DNA of 18,298 nt, taken from NCBI RefSeq assembly GCF_039521925.1, contig NZ_BAAACY010000013.1, positions 1-18,298 on the forward strand. Reading direction: 5' to 3'. A program made the position numbers and the translations under genes. Source of the DNA: Virgibacillus salarius (lineage in GTDB: Bacteria; Bacillota; Bacilli; Bacillales; Amphibacillaceae). Below the pieces are notes generated by a model that did not search any database, was not told the origin of the DNA, and saw only the letters and a list, made by a program, of their open reading frames with translations. Positions 1 through 6,384 of the stretch are shown in pieces (the stretch's first letter is position 1; every line of letters begins with the position of its first letter).

Positions 1-70
1 GATTTTTCTGTTACAACTCTACAAGTTTAATTCTCACACAGGCAGAGCCTGTGGTTTAAAAAACATCAAT

Positions 71-107
71 AAAAAAGTCTCAGTTACTATTATAACTGAG
101 ACCTTTT
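71..107 (-). terminator. Rho-independent terminator of rpsU-yqeY
   Basis: A perfect 10-bp inverted repeat (77-86 with 93-102, 6-base loop) lies directly after the yqeY stop codon. On the minus strand it is followed by six T residues (71-76) and preceded by AAAAG, the classic intrinsic terminator layout. It marks the end of the rpsU-yqeY transcription unit. Confidence 0.92.
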
Positions 108-109
108 AT

Positions 110-559
110 TTAATTACGTAACTGTTTTTGTACGAGTTTATTAATTTGAGAGCCATCTGCCTGCCCTTTTACTTTAGGCATGATTGCACTCATCACTTTT
201 CCCATATCTTTCATAGAAGTTGCATTTACTTCGTGAATCGTCGACTGAACTATTGCCTCAAGCTCATCATCTGTGAGCTGTGCTGGCATATATTCTTGTA
301 AAATGTTAATTTCATTTTCAAGTTTTTGCACAAGATCTTCGCGTCCAGCTGATTTGAATTCTTGGAGGGAATCTTTTCTTTGCTTAACTTCTCTAGACAA
401 TATTGTGGTTTCTTCGTCTTCTGAAAGTGAATCTTTGCCAAGCTTTATCGATTCATTTTGTATTGAAGCTTTTACCATGCGAATAACACTAAGGGTTTCT
501 TTGTCTTTATTCTTCATCGCTTGCTTCATATCCTGATTCAGATTTTCAAGTAATGTCAT
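110..559 (-). CDS. yqeY: GatB/YqeY domain-containing protein
   Basis: This 149-residue protein matches the YqeY family in length and sequence character: an N-terminal helical half (residues about 1-65, highly charged, including VIRMVKASIQNE) and a C-terminal half (about 75-149, including LQEYMPAQLTDDELEAIV and GKVMSAIMPKVKGQADG) related to the tail domain of the GatB subunit of the tRNA-dependent amidotransferase. A role linked to tRNA or translation is often proposed from that similarity, but I know of no established function. The ATG at 559 is preceded by AAAGAGGGTG with suitable spacing. It lies 15 bases downstream of rpsU and is followed by a strong terminator, so the two are co-transcribed, the standard arrangement in Bacilli. 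Confidence 0.93.
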   Translation of the reverse strand: MTLLENLNQDMKQAMKNKDKETLSVIRMVKASIQNESIKLGKDSLSEDEETTILSREVKQRKDSLQEFKSAGREDLVQKLENEINILQEYMPAQLTDDELEAIVQSTIHEVNATSMKDMGKVMSAIMPKVKGQADGSQINKLVQKQLRN

Positions 560-574
560 GCATTTGCACCCTCT

Positions 575-751
575 TTAGAATTTACGCTTTCTAGCAGCTT
601 CAGATTTCTTTTTACGACGAACACTTGGTTTTTCATAGTGTTCACGCTTACGATATTCTTGCAATGTACCACTTTTGGATACACTACGTTTAAAGCGACG
701 AAGAGCATCTTCAAGAGACTCGTTTTTACGAACGCGAGTAGTATTTGACAT
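575..751 (-). CDS. rpsU: 30S ribosomal protein S21
   Basis: The 58-residue product (MSNTTRVRKNESLEDALRRF..., very basic tail ending RRKKKSEAARKRKF) is ribosomal protein S21, a small-subunit protein of the 30S platform region that acts in translation initiation. The open frame extends 18 codons further upstream, but the start at 751 is the real one: it gives the usual S21 length and has a very strong Shine-Dalgarno sequence (GGAGGGAGG, about 761-769) at proper spacing. A consensus-like vegetative promoter lies at 823-851, and the transcript would begin with a hairpin. yqeY follows after 15 bases. Nothing is missing or unusual in the protein. Confidence 0.97.
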   Translation of the reverse strand: MSNTTRVRKNESLEDALRRFKRSVSKSGTLQEYRKREHYEKPSVRRKKKSEAARKRKF

Positions 752-822
752 GCTAATTTCCCTCCCTCCGAAGCACAAAACAGATTGTACCGGCATGTTG
801 TTCATTCCACATGCCTTTTTAA

Positions 823-851
823 AGTATAATATATTCCTTTATTTTGGTCAA
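823..851 (-). promoter_or_regulatory. Vegetative (sigma-A) promoter of rpsU-yqeY
   Basis: On the minus strand there is a -35 TTGACC (846-851), a 17-base spacer and a -10 TATACT (823-828), with an AT-rich spacer. Transcription should begin near 816. The first transcribed bases then form a 7-bp stem (809-815 paired with 792-798), giving the mRNA a 5'-terminal hairpin. The motif calls are by eye. Confidence 0.8.
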
Positions 852-902
852 CTGATTATTTCCAGCCAATTAATTTATTATACATAGAGATTTAATAATC
901 AG
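852..902. repeat. 9-bp inverted repeat spanning the deoC stop and rpsU -35
   Basis: CTGATTATT at 852-860 and AATAATCAG at 894-902 are a perfect inverted repeat with a 33-base loop. The right arm contains the deoC stop codon and the left arm abuts the rpsU -35 box. There is no T-tract, so it is at best a weak 3'-end structure for deoC mRNA. No other terminator is visible between deoC and rpsU, so deoC transcription probably reads into rpsU. Confidence 0.4.
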
Positions 903-1563
903 CAGTACCTTGATCACCTTTTAAAATAGAAACTCCTGCACTTGCACCAATTCTAGTTGCACCCGCTTCAATCATTGCATTTGTCGTCTCTAAATCACGA
1001 ACACCACCTGAAGCTTTAACTCCCATTTCTGGTCCAACCGTTTGACGCATTAAACGAATGTCCTCAACTGTAGCTCCGCCTCCAGAAAAACCTGTAGACG
1101 TCTTTACAAAATCAGCATTTGCTTCTTTAGCTAGCTTACATGCGCGAACTTTTTCTTCCTCGGTTAATAGTGATGTTTCGATAATCACTTTCGTCAATGC
1201 TTGTCCTTTGGCAGTAAGAACCACTTTTTCGATGTCTGACTTAACTGTCTCATCGTCTCCAGATTTAAGCGCACCAATATTGATTACCATGTCTACTTCT
1301 GTTGCACCATCTTTAATTGCCTGCTTCGTTTCTGCTACTTTTGCTTCCGTTGATGTTGCTCCTAGTGGAAAACCAATAACCGTACAAACCTTAACCGTTG
1401 TATTCTTTAATTTACTATAGCAATATGGAACCCAGTATGGATTTACACAAACAGATGCGAAGTCATATTCGATTGCTTCTTCTACGATTTGTGTGATTTT
1501 TTCCTTCGATGTTTCTGGTTTTAATTGTGTATGGTCAATGTATTTTGCCAATTGATTTGTCAC
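892..1563 (-). CDS. deoC: Deoxyribose-phosphate aldolase
   Basis: DeoC is a class I aldolase that cleaves 2-deoxyribose 5-phosphate to glyceraldehyde 3-phosphate and acetaldehyde in cytosolic deoxynucleoside catabolism. With the start used here, the Schiff-base lysine is K154 in DFVKTSTGFS, the second active-site lysine is K183 in GVKASGGVR, and the catalytic aspartate is D91 in TEVDMVINIG. I chose the GTG at 1563: it has AGGAAGGAA 7-9 bases upstream, gives 223 residues (the length I recall for B. subtilis DeoC) and lies downstream of a candidate -10 box at 1607-1612. ATG codons at 1584 and 1611 in the same frame have poorer sites, and the latter lies in that -10. The gene sits alone between the mtaB terminator and rpsU, away from nucleoside-catabolism partners such as pdp or nupC, so its placement looks positional rather than functional. 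Confidence 0.95.
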   Translation of the reverse strand: MTNQLAKYIDHTQLKPETSKEKITQIVEEAIEYDFASVCVNPYWVPYCYSKLKNTTVKVCTVIGFPLGATSTEAKVAETKQAIKDGATEVDMVINIGALKSGDDETVKSDIEKVVLTAKGQALTKVIIETSLLTEEEKVRACKLAKEANADFVKTSTGFSGGGATVEDIRLMRQTVGPEMGVKASGGVRDLETTNAMIEAGATRIGASAGVSILKGDQGTADY

Positions 1564-1606
1564 ATGAATCTTCCTTCCTATCATTGTTGTACGTACCTCT
1601 CTAGCT

Positions 1607-1615
1607 ATCATAGCA
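1607..1615 (-). promoter_or_regulatory. Candidate extended -10 promoter of deoC
   Basis: TGCTATGAT on the minus strand is an extended -10 element (TATGAT at 1607-1612 with upstream TGC). No convincing -35 lies 16-18 bases upstream. A start of transcription near 1600 would leave a leader of about 37 bases to the GTG start at 1563. The terminator upstream at 1788-1834 means deoC needs a promoter of its own, which makes this plausible. Confidence 0.4.
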
Positions 1616-1787
1616 TGGAAGAGTATAAAAATCTAATTTCAGCTTTATAAACCAACATAGTCTCTATAGATTGACGAATAAACAAACTTAGAAATATCTG
1701 CAAATCATTGTCTGAAGTTCTATGTTTTAATTGAAAATAAATTGCTATACAAAAAAGGATCTACGACAGAAGTAATTTAAAAACAAT

Positions 1788-1834
1788 AAAAAACGAAGGA
1801 TAATTAGTTTTAAGTAATTATCCTTCGTTTTTTT
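1788..1834 (-). terminator. Terminator of the dnaK/dnaJ operon after mtaB
   Basis: A perfect 13-bp stem (1794-1806 with 1815-1827, 8-base loop) is flanked by A6 at 1788-1793 and T7 at 1828-1834. On the minus strand it therefore ends in a six-U tract, and it is symmetrical enough to work in both directions. It closes the heat-shock operon downstream of mtaB. The remaining stretch from 1616 to 1914 holds no supported gene. Confidence 0.93.
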
Positions 1835-1914
1835 CATAGAATAACTAATTCAGCATTTGGTTATTCGTATGTTGTGTAAAAAAGTTGTATTTTTTCTCAG
1901 CCCGTCATACGAAT

Positions 1915-3261
1915 TTACTTAGCTTCTTCAAACAAAACATCTTCCATGATTCGTACAAATGTACCTTTATTTATTGGATAACCTGCTTTTGTTATTTTTA
2001 CTCGAACTAATTTACCAATCATGTCCGGTGTACCCTCAAATTCAACCTTTAGATAGTTATCCGTGTAACCTATTAAATGATTTGGGTTGTTATCATCTGA
2101 AGCATGTTCTTCAGGGATAACCTCTAATACCTCATTTTCATACGTAGACGCATAGGCTTTGGCTAATTGATTAGATAACTCAATTAGCTGATGAACTCGT
2201 TCGTTTTTTACGTCATCATCAATTTGTCCATCCATTCGAGCTGCTGGTGTACCAGTTCTTCGTGAGAAAGGGAAGACATGCAATTCCGAGTAGCCTATTT
2301 CCTTAATATAGTTGTATGTCTCCATAAATTCTTCATCTGTCTCTCCCGGAAAACCAACGATAACATCAGATGTAATAGCTAGCCCAGGTAATGCCTTTTT
2401 CAGCTTATCAATTTTTTCTCTGTAATAGCCAGTAGAATATTTTCTTCTCATTCTTGCAAGAACAGAATCTGATCCTGACTGGAGTGGAATATGCAAATGT
2501 CTTACAACTTTTTCAGATTTATCTAGTACTTCAATAACTTCATCAGTAATCTGACTAGCTTCAATTGAAGAAATTCGAATACGTTTTAAACCATGAACCT
2601 TTGTTTCTAAATCACGTAGAAGCATCGCAAAATTGTAGTCTTTCATATCCTCACCATAGCCCGCTGTATGAATACCCGTTAAGACAATTTCCTTATAACC
2701 AGCATCTACCAGCTTCTGTGCTTGTCTAACTACGTTTTCAGGATCTCTTGATCGTAATAGCCCACGCGACCATGGAATAATACAAAATGTACAAAAATTA
2801 TTACAGCCCTCCTGTATTTTTAAGGAAGCTCTTGTACGATCTGTAAATTCAGGTACATCCATTTCTTCAAATACTCTATTTTTCATGATATTTGAAACAC
2901 CATTAATTGGTTCTTTCGTTTTCTTATGTTCTTCAATATAAGAAATCATGTTTTTTCGATCCTGTGTACCAACTACAATATCAACTCCAGGAATTTCCAT
3001 TATCTCACCTGGTGAAGTTTGTGCATAACAGCCAGTTACACAAACAATTGCTTCAGGATTTTTTCGAATCGCTCGGCGAATTACTTGTCTGCTTTTCTTG
3101 TCACCTGTATTTGTCACCGTACACGTATTTATTACATAAACATCTGAATCATGATCAAATTCAACACGCTCATAGCCATGATCCATAAACATTCGCCATA
3201 TACCCTCTGTCTCATAGTGGTTAACTTTACAACCTAATGTATGAAATGCGACTGTCGGCAT
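1915..3261 (-). CDS. mtaB: tRNA (N6-L-threonylcarbamoyladenosine(37)-C2)-methylthiotransferase
   Basis: MtaB (YqeV in B. subtilis) converts t6A37 to ms2t6A37 in tRNAs that read ANN codons, supporting decoding accuracy. The order of domains is visible: an N-terminal UPF0004 domain with the auxiliary-cluster cysteines C11 (HTLGCKVN), C47 (NTCTVT) and C78 (VTGCYAQ); a radical-SAM core with C153-x3-C157-x2-C160 (EGCNNFCTFCIIPWSRG) and HIPLQSGSDSVL; and a C-terminal TRAM domain (about 380-445). The length of 448 residues is typical. The ATG overlaps the rsmE stop by one base (TAATG) and has GAGGTG upstream, so translation is probably coupled. It is the last gene of the dnaK/dnaJ operon before the terminator at 1788-1834. 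Confidence 0.96.
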   Translation of the reverse strand: MPTVAFHTLGCKVNHYETEGIWRMFMDHGYERVEFDHDSDVYVINTCTVTNTGDKKSRQVIRRAIRKNPEAIVCVTGCYAQTSPGEIMEIPGVDIVVGTQDRKNMISYIEEHKKTKEPINGVSNIMKNRVFEEMDVPEFTDRTRASLKIQEGCNNFCTFCIIPWSRGLLRSRDPENVVRQAQKLVDAGYKEIVLTGIHTAGYGEDMKDYNFAMLLRDLETKVHGLKRIRISSIEASQITDEVIEVLDKSEKVVRHLHIPLQSGSDSVLARMRRKYSTGYYREKIDKLKKALPGLAITSDVIVGFPGETDEEFMETYNYIKEIGYSELHVFPFSRRTGTPAARMDGQIDDDVKNERVHQLIELSNQLAKAYASTYENEVLEVIPEEHASDDNNPNHLIGYTDNYLKVEFEGTPDMIGKLVRVKITKAGYPINKGTFVRIMEDVLFEEAK

Positions 3262-4019
3262 TACTCACACCTCAATTCTTCAAAATGATAGGAAATACTA
3301 GCTAACGCATATAATGCCGCTGTTTCCGTACGTAAAATTCTTGGTCCTAATCGAACAGCTTGAAAACCGCTTGCTTTTAAAGCAATGGTTTCATCTTCTG
3401 AAAAGCCCCCCTCAGGGCCAATACAAATTAAAATTCGCTGTCGAGGCTTTAACTTGCGGAGATTTTCTCCAAAGGATTGGTAATTTGACGTCTTTGCCTC
3501 CTCTTCATAGGCAAAGAGTTTCATATCATAACTATCACTAAAGTCTATCAGTTCTTTTAAAGATTTACTGTATTGGACATTTGGTAGTTTATTACGGTGG
3601 CTTTGTTCACTAGCCTCTTTTATAATTTTTACCAATCGGTTTAATTTCTTTTCTTGCTTCTTTTCATCCCATCTTACAACAGAACGAGATGCTTGAAAAG
3701 GAATAAACGTGTTCGCTCCAAGTTCCGTTCCTTTTTGAAAAATTAGATCTAATTTATCTCCCTTAGGAAGCCCTTGTGCTATTGCTACTTCAACCGGTAA
3801 TTCAGCATCTTGCTTAAGCCATTCTTTAATATCTGCATACACAACACCATTATCTAAGAACGTGATCCTACAAATTGCTGCCTGTCCATCCGGATGATTA
3901 CAAATAATGCAATCTCCTGCTTTAAAACGCATCACTCGTTTCATGTGATGAACATCATCACCAGTTATTTTAATTGTAAATTCATTCCACATGCCTTTTG
4001 GAACAAAATATCTTTGCAA
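3261..4019 (-). CDS. rsmE: 16S rRNA (uracil(1498)-N3)-methyltransferase
   Basis: RsmE methylates U1498 of 16S rRNA at N3, in the decoding region, using SAM. The N-terminal PUA-like RNA-binding part (MQRYFVPKGMWNEF..., ITGDDVHHMKRVMR) is followed by a SPOUT domain with LPKGDKLDLIFQKGTELG, the GPEGGFSEDE loop and LGPRILRTETA near the C terminus, which form the knotted SAM site. Two adjacent TTG codons (4022 and 4019) can start it. I prefer 4019 because AGGTG then lies 7 bases away and the product begins MQRYF as in B. subtilis (252 residues). It follows prmA by about 20 bases and overlaps mtaB by one base. The weak start codon may lower expression within the operon. Confidence 0.95.
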   Translation of the reverse strand: MQRYFVPKGMWNEFTIKITGDDVHHMKRVMRFKAGDCIICNHPDGQAAICRITFLDNGVVYADIKEWLKQDAELPVEVAIAQGLPKGDKLDLIFQKGTELGANTFIPFQASRSVVRWDEKKQEKKLNRLVKIIKEASEQSHRNKLPNVQYSKSLKELIDFSDSYDMKLFAYEEEAKTSNYQSFGENLRKLKPRQRILICIGPEGGFSEDETIALKASGFQAVRLGPRILRTETAALYALASISYHFEELRCE

Positions 4020-4041
4020 CAACCCACACCTACTTTAACAT

Positions 4042-4980
4042 CTACAATTTTTGTGCAACAATGGAGATCCAATCCTCCATCTCATTCATCTGAATGATTT
4101 GAAAACCTTGCTGCTCTAGACGATCCTTTACCATCTGTTTTTTATTTTGAATAATACCAGATGTTATAAAATAACCTCCAGGTTTTAGATTATTCCATGC
4201 ATCGTCAACAAAACGAACGATAATCTCTGCTAAAATATTTGATACAATTATATCTGCTTCTATTGCTATATGATCCAATAAATTATTCTGCTTAACAGAA
4301 ATCTTTTTTTCCATTTTATTTAATTTTGCGTTTAGAATTGTACTCTTTACAGCAACATCATCTAAATCATATGCATGCACATGGCTTGCTCCCAATAATG
4401 CTGAAGCAATACTCAAAACTCCTGAACCAGATCCAACATCAATGACAGTATCTCCGCTTTTCATAAATTGCTCCAATGCCTGAATACTTAAGACAGTTGT
4501 AGGATGTGTACCCGTCCCAAATGCCATACCTGGATCAAGTTCTATGATCACCTCGTCAGTATCCACTGGTGTATATTCTTCCCATGTTGGAATGATCGTA
4601 ATTTGCTTAGAAATTTTCACTGGTTTATAGTATTTCTTCCAGGCTGTTGACCATTCTTCTTCGTTTACTTCACTTAATGAGATTTGATTTCTTCCTAAAT
4701 CAATATCATATAATAGGAGATTATTAATAGCTTGTTTTATTTCCTCAACCGTCTCTCCTAAAAAACTATTAACTGGAAGGTATGCTTTAATATAGACTCC
4801 TTCTTCTGGATATTCTTCTGGATTTAATTCAAATATTTCACCAAAAGCAGTGGAGTGCTCTTTTACTAAATCAATCGGGTCTTCAATAACGAGTCCACTT
4901 GCACCAGTTTCATGAAGAATATTCGAGATTGGCTCAATCGCTTCATTTGTTGTATGAATACAGAGTTCAGACCATTTCAT
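4042..4980 (-). CDS. prmA: Ribosomal protein L11 methyltransferase
   Basis: PrmA trimethylates ribosomal protein L11 with SAM as donor. The 312-residue product has an N-terminal L11-recognition domain (MKWSELCIHTTNEAIEPISN...), a linker, and a class I methyltransferase domain with DPGMAFGTGTHPTT (149-162), the glycine-rich SAM motif VIDVGSGSGVLS (around 182-187) and VSNILAE (247-252). The open frame runs five codons further upstream, but GGTGG spaced 7 bases from the ATG at 4980 and the near-identical B. subtilis start MKWSEL identify the true start. It lies 86 bases after dnaJ, with a hairpin at the dnaJ stop between them, and 20 bases before rsmE. Confidence 0.95.
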   Translation of the reverse strand: MKWSELCIHTTNEAIEPISNILHETGASGLVIEDPIDLVKEHSTAFGEIFELNPEEYPEEGVYIKAYLPVNSFLGETVEEIKQAINNLLLYDIDLGRNQISLSEVNEEEWSTAWKKYYKPVKISKQITIIPTWEEYTPVDTDEVIIELDPGMAFGTGTHPTTVLSIQALEQFMKSGDTVIDVGSGSGVLSIASALLGASHVHAYDLDDVAVKSTILNAKLNKMEKKISVKQNNLLDHIAIEADIIVSNILAEIIVRFVDDAWNNLKPGGYFITSGIIQNKKQMVKDRLEQQGFQIIQMNEMEDWISIVAQKL

Positions 4981-5045
4981 ACTGGATCCACCCATTTCCT
5001 TTTGAAATTATCATACACCTTACCGCTATCAATTCCTGTTATGTA

Positions 5046-5068
5046 AACGGTGCTTATAACACACCGTT
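5046..5068 (-). other. Hairpin overlapping the dnaJ stop codon
   Basis: A 7-bp inverted repeat (AACGGTG at 5046-5052 and CACCGTT at 5062-5068, 9-base loop) overlaps the TAA of dnaJ. It lacks a T-tract and so is not a convincing terminator. It could stabilise or mark a processing point between dnaJ and prmA, which is inference only. Confidence 0.4.
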
Positions 5069-6194
5069 ATTCACTTTTGAATGCCTTCTTAAATCGATCA
5101 AACAATGAACTGCCTTGTTCATCCGTGGCATCGTGACCACCAATTTCGTTAAATTCACGTAACAGCTCTTTTTGGCGTTCTGATAATTTAGTAGGTGTCA
5201 TGACTTTCACTTTAATATGCTGATCTCCATGACCATAGCCTCTAACGTTCGGCGCTCCTTTTCCTTTCATTCGGAACGTTTTCCCGGTTTGTGTACCAGC
5301 TGGTATTTTCAATTTTACCTTTCCATGGACTGTTGGAACCTCGATTTCATCACCTAATGCTGCTTGCGCGAAGGTCAATGGCAATTCACAGAAAATATGA
5401 TCTCCTTCACGCTGGAAGAAATCATGCGGTTTGACTTGAACTACTACAAACAAGTCTCCTGGAGGACCTCCATTAACCCCGGATTCGCCTTTTCCTGATA
5501 CCCGTATTTGTTGGCCTTCATCAATTCCTGCTGGGATGGTAATATGAATAGTTTTGCGCTTTTTAACCTTTCCAGTACCACCACACGTGTTACATTTATC
5601 AGGAATAATCTTTCCTGATCCACTACAATAGTTACAAACCCTTCGATTTACAACTTTACCAAATGGTGTATTTTGTTCCATATTTAATTGACCTGATCCC
5701 CCACAATGGGAGCATGTCTTTGCTTTCGTTCCTGGTTTTGCCCCAGATCCAGAGCAAGTATCACATGTTTCTTCTTTTGGTATCGTAATATCCGTTTCTT
5801 TACCAAATATTGCTTCCTCAAAATCAAGAACCATCGTATATTGGAGATCGGCTCCTTGCTGTGGTGCATTCGGATCTCTACTTCGTCCACCTCCACCAAA
5901 GAACATATCAAAAATATCACCAAAGCCTCCACCGAAGTCTTGCGAACCTCCGAATCCGCCGAAGCCTTGGTTTTGTGGACCAGCATGACCGAATTGATCA
6001 TATTGAGCACGCTTTTGTTCATTACCTAGAACTTCATAGGCCTCTTTGGCTTCTTTAAATTTATCTGCAGCATTAGCTTCTTTATTAACGTCCGGATGGT
6101 ATTTTCTTGCTAGCTTACGATAAGCTTTTTTTATTTCTTCCTTCGATGCCCCTTTATCGACACCGAGTACTTCATAATAGTCTCGTTTACTCAC
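5067..6194 (-). CDS. dnaJ: Molecular chaperone DnaJ (Hsp40)
   Basis: DnaJ delivers unfolded clients to DnaK and stimulates its ATPase. All type I features are present in 375 residues: a J domain with the HPD motif at 33-35, a Gly/Phe-rich linker (about 75-105), and four CxxCxGxG zinc-binding repeats (starting at C144, C161, C187 and C201). The C-terminal client-binding domains follow, including IHITIPAGIDEGQQIRVSGKG. The start is a GTG at 6194, preceded by GGGAGAGTG at slightly long spacing. The product begins MSKRDYYEVLGV as in B. subtilis. It is separated from dnaK by 190 bases that contain a strong terminator and a promoter, so it heads a second unit with prmA, rsmE and mtaB while also receiving read-through from the CIRCE-controlled promoter. 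Confidence 0.98.
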   Translation of the reverse strand: MSKRDYYEVLGVDKGASKEEIKKAYRKLARKYHPDVNKEANAADKFKEAKEAYEVLGNEQKRAQYDQFGHAGPQNQGFGGFGGSQDFGGGFGDIFDMFFGGGGRSRDPNAPQQGADLQYTMVLDFEEAIFGKETDITIPKEETCDTCSGSGAKPGTKAKTCSHCGGSGQLNMEQNTPFGKVVNRRVCNYCSGSGKIIPDKCNTCGGTGKVKKRKTIHITIPAGIDEGQQIRVSGKGESGVNGGPPGDLFVVVQVKPHDFFQREGDHIFCELPLTFAQAALGDEIEVPTVHGKVKLKIPAGTQTGKTFRMKGKGAPNVRGYGHGDQHIKVKVMTPTKLSERQKELLREFNEIGGHDATDEQGSSLFDRFKKAFKSE

Positions 6195-6235
6195 TTGACA
6201 ATCACTCTCCCGATACTCACTTTTGCATAACTTTT

Positions 6236-6265
6236 ATCTTACCACCTTATACAGTCTTGTGGCAA
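6236..6265 (-). promoter_or_regulatory. Internal vegetative promoter of dnaJ-prmA-rsmE-mtaB
   Basis: On the minus strand TTGCCA (6260-6265) is a 5/6 match to the -35 consensus. After 18 bases comes TAAGAT (6236-6241) preceded by TGG, an extended -10. Transcription would start near 6229, 35 bases before the dnaJ GTG. It lies just downstream of the dnaK terminator. B. subtilis is known to have an internal promoter before dnaJ, so context supports the call. Confidence 0.7.
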
Positions 6266-6290
6266 ATGTTGAAACAAATACGCTAACGTG

Positions 6291-6330
6291 TAAAAAAGTC
6301 AAAGTCAAGAGGATCCTGACTTTGACTTTT
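6291..6330 (-). terminator. Terminator after dnaK
   Basis: A perfect 14-bp stem (6294-6307 with 6317-6330; loop of 9 bases containing a GGATCC palindrome) ends in an uninterrupted T-tract on the minus strand (complement of 6292-6297). This should end most hrcA-grpE-dnaK transcripts and uncouple DnaJ level from heat induction, apart from read-through. Confidence 0.9.
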
Positions 6331-6348
6331 AATTTACCGGATTAAGGA

Positions 6349-6366
6349 TAGAAACTTAAGTTTCTA
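6349..6366. repeat. 18-bp perfect palindrome downstream of dnaK
   Basis: TAGAAACTTAAGTTTCTA is a perfect 18-base palindrome 19 bases after the dnaK stop and 19 bases before the terminator stem. It could fold as a short 3'-UTR hairpin in the dnaK mRNA or serve as a protein-binding site. No promoter is visible around it, so a 3'-UTR structural role is the simpler reading. Confidence 0.6.
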
Positions 6367-6384
6367 AACCTATTCATCCCAATA

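Noticed and set aside
37..53. Hairpin CACAGGC-AGA-GCCTGTG near the left edge.
   Set aside because: It has no T-tract on either strand and its gene context is outside the window, so no role can be supported.
5684..6058. Open frames within dnaJ in other frames on both strands.
   Set aside because: They lie opposite or across the Gly-rich and zinc-finger coding region; repetitive codon use of dnaJ explains the lack of stops.
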